Positions 22,973 to 33,171 of a stretch of DNA of 64,000 bases are shown one piece after another (the first letter of the stretch is position 1; each line of letters starts with the position of its first letter). A program made the position numbers and the translations under genes. The stretch covers positions 93,374,001 to 93,438,000 of the forward strand of contig CM077597.1 of assembly GCA_039654915.1 (NCBI GenBank), in the 5' to 3' direction. The notes under the pieces are model-generated. The model did not search any database. It was not told the DNA's origin and saw only the letters and a program-made list of their open reading frames with translations. Origin of the DNA: Aquilaria yunnanensis (Eukaryota; Streptophyta; Magnoliopsida; Malvales; Thymelaeaceae).

Positions 22973-24376
22973 GAATTACAATTTGTCTATTGATATTTGC
23001 CTTAAATTACATTTTTCCTCTTCTATTTCAAAAACCTCTTAAAAACCTCATGAGATTTTAAGAAACCAACACTCATCTCCTACTATCTCTTTAGGAATTT
23101 GAAATCAATGGTAATTACATTTTAAGATCCTAACTTTTAATTCTTTTTCAAGTTTTCTCCTTAACATATAAATTGTTTCATTACTTTTTCTTTTTTCCAA
23201 GTGACTACTCTATTTAAATGTTTTGTTCCTTTATACTTAAACTATTATTTTTTTCTTATAATTCAGTTTTTATTTAATTTTCATTATTTTTATGTACTAT
23301 CTTTTATATTTTTAATTTTTTAATCACCTCTAATTAATGCCATTTTGGTTTTTGAAATTGATTGCAGCTACTTTTTATCTCTTCACTTTTTTTAAAACTT
23401 GTAATAGTAACTATTAAAATAAAAATAAAAAATAATAATAAGGCTTATTTTATAATAATATTAAAACTTCAAATTTTACTTTCTTTAAGTTAATGGAACA
23501 TTTGGTCATTTTAATGTAATTTTATTTTTATATATTTATTGATTAATTGAATACCTTTTAACAAGCAGACCTTTAGAAAAATGTTTCTTGATTCCCTTAA
23601 CTAAAAAAGACACTATAGCTCTTGAATACAATTTCAGTTGATATGAAAGATGAAGTAAAAAAATTATGACTAGAAATTATTTGAGCACCCGTGAAATTGG
23701 TAATAATCAATAAGCATTTTTTTTAACAAATCCTTTTTACAAAAAAAGAATTAATTAATGAATAAGTACATAAGATTAAAATTACAACAAAATAACCAAT
23801 TATATATATATATTAATTGAAATGAAAGTGATTTTGATGTTTTCATATTATTGTAAATATAAGCCTTATCATTACTTCAATTTTAGGTTTAATAGTTATC
23901 ATAATAATTTTGGAAACAAAATAAGGAGGATGCTTGTAAAGCTTCTAAATAAAAATAAATAAATAAATAAAATAAATTTTAAAATAAAAATGATATCCTT
24001 AATTAGAAATATTTTAAAAATTAAAAATATAAAGAGAATTAAATATAAAGGCAATGAAAAATAAATAAAAAATAATTATAAGAAAAAATAATTTTGACAT
24101 GGTACGTTGAAAGGAACTATATATATATAAGTATATTATATTATATTATTTGAAAAAGACAAGTAATGAAATAATTTATATGTTAAGAAGAAAACTCAAA
24201 AAAAAATCTAAAGTTGGGGCTTCAAAGTGTAATTAATCCATTGATGTTAATATTTAAAAGAGACTGTAGGGGGTGAATATAGGTTTTTTAAAACCTTAGG
24301 GGGCTTTTAAGAGGTTTCTAAAACAGGAGGGAAAAAGTGTAATTTAGGGTAAACGTGAGAGGACAAATTGTAATTC
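22973..24376. mobile_element. 1.4-kb DNA-transposon-like element with ~500-bp terminal inverted repeats
   Basis: The left end (GAATTACAATTTGTCTAT from 22973) and the reverse complement of the right end (GAATTACAATTTGTCCTC from 24376) match. The match continues inward for about 500 bp: AAATTACA, AAACCTCTTAAAA, CTTAACATATAAATT(G/A)TTTCATTAC, TTTCTTATAATT and ATAAGGCTTAT. Arms are about 22973-23475 and 23835-24376 with a ~360-bp loop. No transposase is present. Long inverted repeats without coding capacity fit a non-autonomous MULE-type or foldback element. No clear target duplication is visible, so the superfamily is open. Confidence 0.75.
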
Positions 24377-24599
24377 TCTATTCCCCTTTTTGCCATTTGT
24401 TTAACCAGTTAGTTTTTTCATTTTTGCACAGTTTTTCTTTGTGTTTTTTTTTTGTTTCATTTCCCTTGCTTCATTATTTTATTTTCTTTTCTCAGTTTAA
24501 TTTTTTATTTTCATTTACTAATTTCTACAAATTTCCCTTTTATTTTTTATTTTTTTCTTATAATTTTCAGTTACTTAAAAAAGAATAGATAGATTCTTA

Positions 24600-25330
24600 A
24601 AAACAAAAAAATAAATACTAAGAAAACAACAATTAATTTCTAAAAAAAAACTAACAGATAATCATAAAATAACAAAGAGATAAAAATTAAAATAACAACA
24701 AAAAAATATTTTATTAAAATTGATAAAAGAACATATAAACTTGATAAAAGAATGGGTAAAACATATAAAAAAAAAAACAAGACATGATACAGGACAAGAA
24801 AAATTGATAAAAAAAATAGAAAAGTAAGAAAACTGAAACAAGAATAGTTAAAACCGACAAGGAACATTAAGAATTGATAAAAGAACAGATAAAATATATA
24901 AAAGAATACATAGGACCAGCAAAGAAATAAGAAAAACTTATAAAAAGATTCAAAGAACAACTAAAACTGATTAAAAAATAGAGTGAATTGATAAGAGAAC
25001 AGCTAAAACTAATAAAAGAACAAATAAGAACTTATAAAAAGACAGATAAACTTTATAAAAAAACATGTGATATTGATTAAAGAATAGATAAAATTGACAT
25101 AAAGATTAAAAAAAACTGATACAAGATAGCTAAAACTAATAAAAGAACAAACAAAAATTGGTAAAAGAACAAATAAAACATATTAAAAATAGATAGAAGA
25201 ATTGATAAAAGAACAATTAAAACTGATAAAATAAACAAATAAAACTGATAAAAAAGCAGCAAAAACTAATGAAAGAGCAAATAAGAATTGAGAAAAGATT
25301 AAGGAACAATCAAAGAGAACAACGAAAAAT
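24600..25330. repeat. A-rich minisatellite of GATAAAAGAACA-type units
   Basis: More than 30 degenerate iterations of words such as ACTGATAAAAGAACAGATAAA, spaced roughly 20 bp, spanning 700 bp. The preceding 24355-24590 is T-rich, giving the same pyrimidine-to-purine switch as at 7780. Minus-strand ORFs in it are compositional artefacts. Confidence 0.85.
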
Positions 25331-25400
25331 AAGCAAACAAGATTAATTAATAACCTAGAGGTGGAAAGAAGTATCATCCAAAATAAATAACACTACAAGA
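25290..25400 (+). repeat. 111-bp tandem unit, copy separated from its array
   Basis: Contains GATTAATTAATAACCTAGAGG, AAGAAGTATCATCC and AAATAAATAAC. The same unit recurs at 26240-26545. The about 850 bp in between (small inverted-repeat element plus LINE fragment) appear to have interrupted the array. Confidence 0.7.
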
Positions 25401-25408
25401 CGATGTAG

Positions 25409-25580
25409 TATATTGTGCACATATGTCGAATTACAAATAGCACACTTTTAGTAAATATGTTTTACTAAACTGTAATTGTTTTCGAAAAAGATAAAACCGT
25501 GCGTGATAGGACAAAAACTGAGAGAATGTTTTTTTACTTAAACTATAGGTATTTGCAATTTCACATATGTGCACAATATA
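25409..25580. mobile_element. Small inverted-repeat (MITE-like) element, 172 bp
   Basis: The left end TATATTGTGCACATATG (25409 on) and right end CATATGTGCACAATATA (to 25580) are perfect inverted repeats over 17 bp and imperfect over about 30 bp. Non-coding. No target duplication is evident. It sits between the tandem unit and the LINE fragment. Confidence 0.6.
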
Positions 25581-25588
25581 ATTTGTGG

Positions 25589-26245
25589 GCGATCCCTCCT
25601 GACAGTTCCCTGGGGGGACGGTTTCTCTGCAAAGTTTTACAGAGCTTGTTGGAGCCAGCTGTCTGATCTTCTGTATGGTGCAGTGGCAGAATTTTTTCTC
25701 AGTGGTAAACTACTGAAATCTGTTAAAGCAACCTCAATTGATTTGGTGCCAAAGACTAGTGAAGTAAAAAGAGTTGGAGATTTTAGACCAATATCTTACT
25801 GTAATGTTCTTTGCAAGTGTGTCTAAAGTCCTCACGATAAGGCTGAAAGGGGTTTTGGACAAGATGATTTGAAAAAATCAAACTGCTTTTGTTGCAAAGA
25901 GAAAGATAGCTGAGAATATTTTACCATGCTCTTAGCTTTTGAAGCATTACACTAGAGCTCGCGTGACTCCTCGTTCCATGATTCAACCGGACATAAAAAA
26001 AGCTTATGATTCCGTCAGTTGGAGGTTCCTTCGTGATGCGCTGTTGGCTTTTTAGCTTCCCTGAATATTTTGTGAAATTGATTATGGCCTGTGTGAGCAG
26101 TGAGCCCTCCAGGTTATTCTATCACTATCAATAGTGTTAATTTTGGTTATTTTAAAAGGAGAAAGAAACTGAGACAAAGGGGCCCCTTATCCCCATACCT
26201 CTTGGTGATATGTGTGGAAGTCCTTTCAAGTTACTTGGAGCAGCT
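25589..26245 (+). pseudogene. LINE reverse transcriptase fragment
   Basis: Plus-strand pieces of an L1-type RT: PGGDGFSAKFYRACW and FFLSGKLL at the start, then LVPKTSEVKRVGDFRPISYCN (family pattern IPK...DFRPISLCN). After frameshifts come QPDIKKAYDSVSWRFL (25990-26030) and the eroded GPLSPYLLVICVEVLSSYLEQL region (26180-26245). Several stops and frameshifts; both the 5' part and the YxDD region are missing. Flanked by the 111-bp repeat on the right. Confidence 0.8.
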
Positions 26246-26545
26246 AGAAAATAAATAACGCTGCAAGACCAGAAAAGAATAATAAAAGAGAACAACACCG
26301 TAAAAGAAGCAAACAAGGTTAATTAATGTCCTAGTGTTGGAAAGAAGTATCATCCAAAATAAATAACGCGTACAAGACGAGAAAAAGGAAAAATAAAAGT
26401 GAACCACACCAAAAAAGAAACAAACAGGATTAATTAATGGCCTAGAGGTGGAAAGAAGTATCATCCAAAATAAATAATGCTACAAGACGAGAAAAAGGAA
26501 AAATCAAAAAGATCAACTCCAAAAAAGAAGCAAAAAAAATTAATT
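26240..26545 (+). repeat. 111-bp tandem repeat, about 2.7 copies
   Basis: AAGAAGTATCATCCAAAATA recurs at 26342 and 26453, a 111-bp period. Units also share ACAAGACGAGAAAAAGG and TTAATTAATG. One more copy lies at 25290-25400 beyond the interrupting sequence. Confidence 0.85.
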
Positions 26546-26689
26546 ACTCAATTCACCCTAAATGTCACTGGCAGAAAGTTTCACACATAGAGAAACAAGG
26601 ATTGCTGGTCTATTAAGAAAAAACAGAATGATTCACGGATTTGGCAAAACTTCCTGAAGCTTAGAGACTGAATTAGAGGCACAATTATA

Positions 26690-27325
26690 TGTTCTTTTTT
26701 TTTGTTCTTCTTTATTTCCTATATGTTTTTCCATGCATTGTTGATTGTTCTTTTATAAATCTGTTTTTTGAGTTACTCATCTTCTTTTTCAATTGTTCTC
26801 TAGATAAATAATATATTTTGTTTTTCTATCCTCATACGTTTTTCTATTGATTGTTAATTGTTCTTTTTTAGTTCCTATAAAAAAAATAAAAAATGAAACA
26901 AAATTAGAAAGAAAAGGTAGGCAAATTGAAAAAACTTAAAAAAATATGGAATAAACTGGGAACAAAATAATAGACAAAACTAAAAATAAAAATGATAAAA
27001 GATCATATCAGACTAATAAAAGAACATATAAGAACTAAAATAGAATAAAAAAAAAATTTATTTTTTAATATTATCAATCTATTCTTTTAAGAGCTGATAA
27101 AAGAACAGATAAAACTGATAAAAGAATAAATAATGACAAATAAAAGAACAAATAAATAAGGTAAAATATCAAATAAAATCTAATAAATGAATAAATAATA
27201 ACTGATAAAAGAATAGATAAAAATGATAAAAATAAATAAAAATTTATAAAAAAATATATAAAGCTAATAAAAAATAGATAAAAATTGAAAAAAGAACAGA
27301 TAAGGCATGATAATTTGATCTATAA
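26690..27325. repeat. Mirrored pyrimidine/purine tract
   Basis: T-rich sequence with TTGTTCTTTT words (26690-26875) switches to A-rich sequence with GATAAAAGAACA words (26880-27325). Same family as 7780-8420 and 24355-25330. Confidence 0.75.
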
Positions 27326-27333
27326 AAAGAAGA

Positions 27334-27670
27334 GGGTAATTTACATAAGTAAGTAGCATGTGACACCCCTATTCCACATGAAATATTTGTATGATGTGCA
27401 TATATGATATCAAGTTTCAACTATAAAAAATTAAAATTTAATGATGTAATCAATAAATAAAACAATAGGGACCAACATGGATATTACCTTAAAGTTGGTG
27501 GTCCATTATGTAAATTACCCCTCGTCTTTTTATCGAGACGCGGACAAGATTGTGAGGGAAAGTGCCAACTTGGCAAAACCTACCCCCATTTTGAGAAATA
27601 AGATCAACACTGCCTTTATCTTGAAATAAAGATCTAAAAGTACACATGATAAGGAAAAAAAACTTTGAAA
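27334..27670 (+). repeat. Inverted-arm repeat, left copy; includes a 187-bp MITE-like unit
   Basis: Matches the reverse complement of 51570-51895 over about 330 bp: TAGCATGTGACACCCCTATT, GATATCAAGTTTCAACTAT, AGTGCCAACTTGG, GAGAAATAAGATCAA and AATAAAGATCTAAAAGTACAC. Inside it, 27334-27520 is bounded by GGGTAATTTACATA and TATGTAAATTACCC, a 14-bp perfect inverted repeat. A diverged third copy lies in direct orientation at about 52490-52750. Confidence 0.75.
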
Positions 27671-27779
27671 AGAAGTAAAAAAAAATCTGAAAACAATGCA
27701 AAAAAAAAGTAAAATAGAAGAAACAAACTCGGGAAAGACCAAACAAACAGAGAATGAAAAAAACCAAGATCTTACTATT

Positions 27780-28165
27780 TCCATTGTTCTGTAAGCAAAA
27801 AATATTTGTTTTTTTTTTCAATTTCTATATATTCTTTTATTTACTAATGTTTGTTCCTTTTTACTTTCAATGTATCCTTTTATTTTTTTATTTTTTTTCT
27901 TTTTCTTGAACTACATCTTCTTTGCTCATAACTAAAAGAAAAAGAAAATAAAAGTGGAAAAATAGAATTAAAAAAATATACAAAATAATACAAAAAATAG
28001 AATTGGAACAATAGAAAAATGAAACCAAGGAAAAAAGAAAAACCAAAGTACGAAGTTGAGAAAAATAAGATAAAAAATGAAAAAATGAAAGAAAGAAGAA
28101 AGAAAAGAATAAAAAGGGGGGAAAAAGGAAAAAACAAAAATGGGAAAAAACAGAAAATCAAGTGC
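27780..28165. repeat. Mirrored pyrimidine/purine tract
   Basis: T-rich (27805-27910) followed by A/G-rich (27930-28165), again with a TTCTTTT-type word set. Two overlapping minus-strand ORFs here consist of F, S and L runs and are not genes. Confidence 0.75.
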
Positions 28166-29597
28166 AATTGTGCAAACATTACATAAGAAGGAAAAACGAA
28201 GCAAAGGGAAACAAATAGATGGGGGCATGGGGGTCAATCCCGCACCCCCTAACCAATTACTCACGTGTTTTTGCCATTTTGCTAAATCGGGCACTTTGTC
28301 TTAAGCGGACAAAAAATACATAAGTAGTAAAGCGTGTCCCAGTTTACTTAGGTACCAAGCGCACACAAGTCGAAACCTGAGAATGTCTACCATGGTGGAC
28401 GTATACCACTAACGGACAAATTAACGTCATTAATATCTAATGATAGATAAATAGTATCTACCTTTGAGTATCTAAATTTGGGTTATTAGTGTCTATGTCT
28501 GGTGTTTTAATGTCTACATCTAGTATATAAATGTCTGTAAGTTGTTTTCATAGTGTTGAGGATAAAATACTTTGATTATTCAAATTTTACCTTTAACTCA
28601 GAGTATAATAATCTTATTTTAAAGGATATTTAATTGAAAAATTATATCATAATTTTACCTTTAATTCTAGTAAATGATTGTCTGCAAGTTGTTTGAGTAT
28701 GATGTCCCATGTGTTGAATTGAAGTATCCAAATGTCTGATAATGATGGTCGAACGTTTAGTATGATGGGTTAAGTGTCTAAATCTGATAAAGAAATGTAC
28801 AATTTACATGATTGTGGTGTCTAAATGTTTAATTATGACGCTTTACATGTTTTCTTTATTCTATATAAAACTAGATACTACATAGATATAATTGGATACT
28901 AAAAAAAAGGTAAACATATTTAAGAGAAAATAAAAATTTTATATTTTTATGCAAACAAGTTATGCATTGGTATCTAATATAATCTATATGAGTGTCTAAT
29001 TTTACCTATAGTGATGTCCAATATCACATATTATGGTGTCTAATTTCTAATGAAAAATAAAAAAGTAGATACCATTTTTTCCTTTTATATTATCTCATTC
29101 TGTGTGTTGGTTAAAATATTAATATTTTAGCGTGAAAATATGAAAATTTGTAACTAATTTGGATCCCAACAATAGAAATAATAAAAGAGATTTATAAAAT
29201 AAGAAAATTATTTGATGTTAAAAATAAAAATTGGTAATTGATTTAATTCCGTAAAATATGAAAGACCACTATCAAGAATAATTTTTTTTATAAAATATAC
29301 TTAGAAAAAGAAATATAATTATTTTTAATTAAATATGAAATTAAAAAAATAGATTTAGAAAAAAAAATGGGCAAACGGACGTTTGCGTTCTGTCCCTGGC
29401 GTACGTCCGCCAGGGCGGATGCGAGAATTGCCCCACAAGTCTAGCCATTTACAAAACAGAAAATTCTAGTGTCTGCCATGGCGAACGTACGCCAAGGGCA
29501 GAATTGTTTAACAGTGTGAAGAGTGGGGCGTGGAGTTGGAGGGATAAGCAAAGTTTTTGAATTTTCTATCGTAATAAATAGAGATAGGAAGATATTC
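28166..29597. other. No gene seen; recurrent GTGTCTA motif
   Basis: AT-rich, non-coding. GTGTCTA/TGTCTA words recur many times between 28430 and 29060, flanked by two similar boxes, TGTCTACCATGGTGGACGTA (28386) and TGTCTGCCATGGCGAACGTA (about 29470). The complementary TAGACACC recurs at 50560-51020. I cannot assign it to a known element. Confidence 0.5.
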
Positions 29598-29602
29598 TTA
29601 GG
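29598..29602 (+). repeat. Target-site duplication TTAGG, left copy
   Basis: The 5 bases TTAGG directly precede the 5' LTR start TGTTGG and recur directly after the 3' LTR end CCAACA at 49115-49119. A 5-bp duplication is standard for LTR retrotransposons. Confidence 0.9.
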
Positions 29603-31021
29603 TGTTGGATTTATTTCTCTCTTGACTTATGTTTATTTAATTTTGATGATAACAAAACATTTTTTTTTTTGTGTTTCAAGTCTTTATTTAAAGATTTACA
29701 CCTTGGTTAGTCATTCATAAAGTCTTGATCCTTGCTAGAAAAAATGTTTTCTCAAGTATATATCAAGTATTTTTAGTGATTCAAGCATTACTTGTGAATG
29801 AAGAAATCTCCTTGGCAAAAACCTTTTTAAAGTTTGGAAGCAAGGAAATCCTGAAATTACAGTTTCAACAGGGTGAAACATTTTCAACGTGTTGAAACTG
29901 GAGTCAATTTTCGAACCCGAGAGCATTTCATTTCTGAACAAAAAAATCATTCAATTGAAATTTTTTCAACCGGATAAAACTGGAGCCAGTTTTCTAACTC
30001 GAGAGGATTTTATTACTGGATAAGAAAATCATTCGAGTAAAATTGGAGTCAGTTTTTGAACCAGAGAGAATTTCATTTATGGACAAGGAAATCATTCGAG
30101 TGAAAATTTTTCAACTGGGTGAAACAGGAGTCTTTGAAAAATAATTATAAATTAATGCCACATCATATTTTATTATCAGACAGAACTTTTAACCGAGTAA
30201 AAATATTTCACCCGGGTGAAACTGGGCAATAGACGTAATTTTCTGTCAAATTAATAGCAACATTCACTAGATTTCAAGGGGCCTTTTTCTGATCATTCCA
30301 ACGGTCTTCAACGTCTCTTGTGCATCCATTGGGGTATAAAAACATCAAGAATCATCAAGGAAAACTCTCTTGGCAACTAGAAGAGAGAATCCTTCATCAA
30401 AAAGCTTGAACTAGAAAAATTGCCAAGAACTTGTGCTTGTGGTTTTATTGGTTTATTTAGTATTGAGTGCTTCCTAAATTCTTACCACCTTGTAACTATG
30501 AAATTATTGAGCTTGCCTTGAGTGGTTGAGTGATTTCCTTGTAAGGGAATGGGAGTTAGATAGGTTTCTAGTTAGCCTTTGGCAAAACTAGTGAGAGGTG
30601 AAGGTAGAAGGAATTACCAAAGGGTTGTGTGACCTTGTAGGCTATTGTGTATCTTTGTGTTTCATAGTGGAGAAGAAAAGTCTCAAGTGGTGAACTTGAG
30701 GAGAGGAGTAGGCTCTCAAGTGGAGAGTTCAAACCTCTATAGAAACTCTCTTATGCAATCTTCTCATTTTCTCTACATACTTGAGCTTTAGTTTATGTTT
30801 TATGCAACCTATCTTGATTAAACTTGTTTGTTTGCAAAACCACTTCAAAGGTAGCTTCCAAAGCAAAATTTAGGTGGATTGTGGTAGTCATTTTCTGGTC
30901 AAAATAGAGTTAATCATTGTTCTTTAAGTTTAATTTGAGTTTGAGGGTTCAAGAACTCATTTGTGGTTTGTTTTGGAATACAACCAATTCACCCCCCCTC
31001 TTGGTTGCATTTCGGCCAACA
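29603..31021 (+). repeat. 5' LTR of the SIRE-type element (1,419 bp)
   Basis: Starts TGTTGGATTT and ends GGCCAACA, a 6-bp terminal inverted repeat. A TATA box (TATAAAAA) lies at 30335-30342. Between about 29860 and 30150 is a degenerate minisatellite of ~70-80 bp units with words such as TTTCAACNGGGTGAAACTGG and AATTTCATTTCTGGACAAG. Compared with the 3' LTR it lacks part of this minisatellite and a stretch around 30140-30170. Confidence 0.93.
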
Positions 31022-31023
31022 AT

Positions 31024-31035
31024 TGGTATCAAAGC
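31024..31035 (+). other. Primer-binding site, initiator tRNA-Met type
   Basis: TGGTATCAAAGC lies two bases after the 5' LTR, differing at one position from the canonical TGGTATCAGAGC. Confidence 0.85.
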
Positions 31036-31084
31036 TAGTAGCTGTGTTTTGATAAAATCCAATAATTTTTAAGCTTAAAGATCC

Positions 31085-32743
31085 ATGGCAACCACTAGTA
31101 TGCATCTTGAGGGGCAAAATCCTTCTAGGCTACCTTTGTTTGACTCCACAAACTTTAATTGGTGGAAAACTAGAATGGAAATTCATATCCAAGCTATTGA
31201 TCATGCTCTTTGGAGGATCATTAAGGATGGTCCTAGGATACCTATAAAAATGGTTGATGGAAACCAAGTGCCAAAAGATCAAACGGAATATGAACCGGAG
31301 AATGATCTCATATGCATTATGAATTCAAGGGCAATGAATATCATATATTGTGCACTAACCCCTGATATATTTAATTTGGTTTCTTCTTGTGGAAATGCTA
31401 GGGATATATGGAACAAGCTATTGGTGACTTATGAAGGAACCACACAAGTGAAGGATACCAAGATGCACATGCTTGTGAGAGCATATGAGTTGTTTACCAT
31501 GGAGCTAAATGAAAGCATTCAAGAAATGTTTAGAAGATTCAATGACATCTTCACACCACTCAAATTGCTTGGGAAAGAGTATACAAATGAGGAGTTGGTA
31601 AGGAAGATCTTGTGGAGCTTACCTCCATCATAGAAGAGTATAGTTGAAGCCATCAATGAATGAGGAAGTATTAAAACAATGCATGTGGATGAGCTCTTTG
31701 GAAAATTGTTGACCTATGAGATGAAGGAACAAGTTGAGGAAAGATACATCAAGAAAAACAAATCAATGACTTTTAAGACTCAAGAGGACCACACATCATC
31801 AAGTGAAGATTGAGAAATTGATGCGGCCCTCTTGGCAAGAAAATTTAGTAAGATGTTCAAGAAGTCAAGAAGCAAAAATTTCAAAAAGGAGAAGCATGAA
31901 AAGAGTAAAGGAGAGCATTTTAAAAAGAGGGATGAAGTTATTTGCTACAATTGCAAAGAGCCTGGACATCTTCAATTCGATTGTTTATTAAAGAAGAAGA
32001 AGAAACCAAACAAGTACAAGAAATTCTCCAAGAAAAAAAATGGAAAAGCTATGGCGGCTTGGAGTGCAAGTGACTCATCTTCAAGTGAAGGTTTATTTTC
32101 ATCCAATAGCTCAAGTGATCAAGCAAATCTTTGCTTATTGATAGATGATGGTGTAGTCTCCTCATTAAGCCAAAGTCACTCCAACCTATGTCTCATGGCA
32201 AAGGAGGAAGATAAGGTAAACAACTACTCAAGTGATTCATCTAGCTCATACATATCTATAGATAGTGAGTATTTAGAGTTGCAAAATGCTTTTAATGCTC
32301 TTTACAAGGACTCTCAAAGGCTTGCTAGACATGTAGGTGAATTAAAAGCTTTGAATGCATCCTTGACCAAAGAAAAAAATGAGCTAAAAAAGGAGAACTT
32401 TGATCTCACACAATCTTTATCTAGATTTGTCAAGGGAAAAGAAAAATTAGACTTGTTACTTGGAGCACAAAAAGGTGTTTGTGATAGGGTCGGAATAGGC
32501 TATAATCCTTTAGTTAAAGAAAAGAAATTTGGGAATAGATTTATTGGTGCACCATCTACTATGTATAGCCCATTCACAACTTGTCATACTTGTACTAGAA
32601 AGGGTCATTATGCATATGATTGCATAACTAAGAAACCAAATGCACAAATTGGCTATAAGATGATTTGGGTTCCTAAGGGAACCAAGGTTATGGCTAACAT
32701 TGAAGGACCCAAGAAAATTTGGGTACCAAAATCCAATAAGTAA
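31085..32743 (+). pseudogene. SIRE-type gag (first array copy included), broken
   Basis: Begins 60 bp after the PBS. Residues 1-182 show a UBN2-type gag: LPLFDSTNFNWWKTRMEIHI, then the ARDIWNKLLVTYEGTTQVKD region and KILWSLPPS. It is stopped by a TAG (31631-31633) where a tryptophan is usual, then a TGA (31661-31663), and a TGA (31811-31813) that every array copy shares. The same frame continues to 32743 with a zinc knuckle CYNCKEPGHLQFDC, a serine-rich stretch, a predicted coiled segment and a second CCHC motif CHTCTRKGHYAYDC. The array starts inside this gene, at 31677. Confidence 0.9.
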
Positions 32744-33171
32744 TTGTTTATTTGTAGGGGCCAATAAAAGAGACTTGGTATTTGGATAATGGATGCTCAA
32801 GACATATAACCAGTGAAAAGTCTCATTTGGAGATAATAGCAAAGGTACCATCATTGGTATGGGTAGAATTGGTAAGGAAAATTCCTCCTCAATTGACAAT
32901 GTATTGCTTGTTGATGGATTAAAGCATAACTTGCTTAGTATTAGTCAATTGTGCGATAAAGGTTATAGAGTTATATTTGAAGCTCTTGTATGTCAAGTGA
33001 TTGATATTGTTTTCAATCAAACTAAGCTCATTGGTAGAAGACAAGGAAATGTTTATGTGATTGATTTGAATGACTTGTCCTTTCTTAATGTGAAATGTCT
33101 AAGGGCCACAAACAAAGATGATAGTTGGTTATGGCATAGAAGACTTGGTCATGCTTGTATGCACTTAATTT
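31677..33171 (+). repeat. Array copy 1 of the 1,495-bp unit
   Basis: The unit runs from the CAATGCATGTGGATGAGC junction to the TGTATGCACTTAATTT before the next junction. It encodes, in three frames, the gag C-terminus (31832-32743), a truncated protease and the pre-integrase start (32859-33308, crossing into copy 2). Copy-specific changes: ISIDSEY, LTKEKN, CTRKGH (threonine), and a protease motif reading DNG (32785-32793) where later copies have DSG. Its left edge is fused to unique gag sequence, making it the likely founder side. Confidence 0.95.

Noticed and set aside
24640..25377. Several minus-strand ORFs resembling multi-pass membrane proteins
   Set aside because: They translate the A-rich minisatellite into F, L, I and Y runs.
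27489..28294. Overlapping Phe-rich minus-strand ORFs
   Set aside because: Low-complexity purine tract, no domain.
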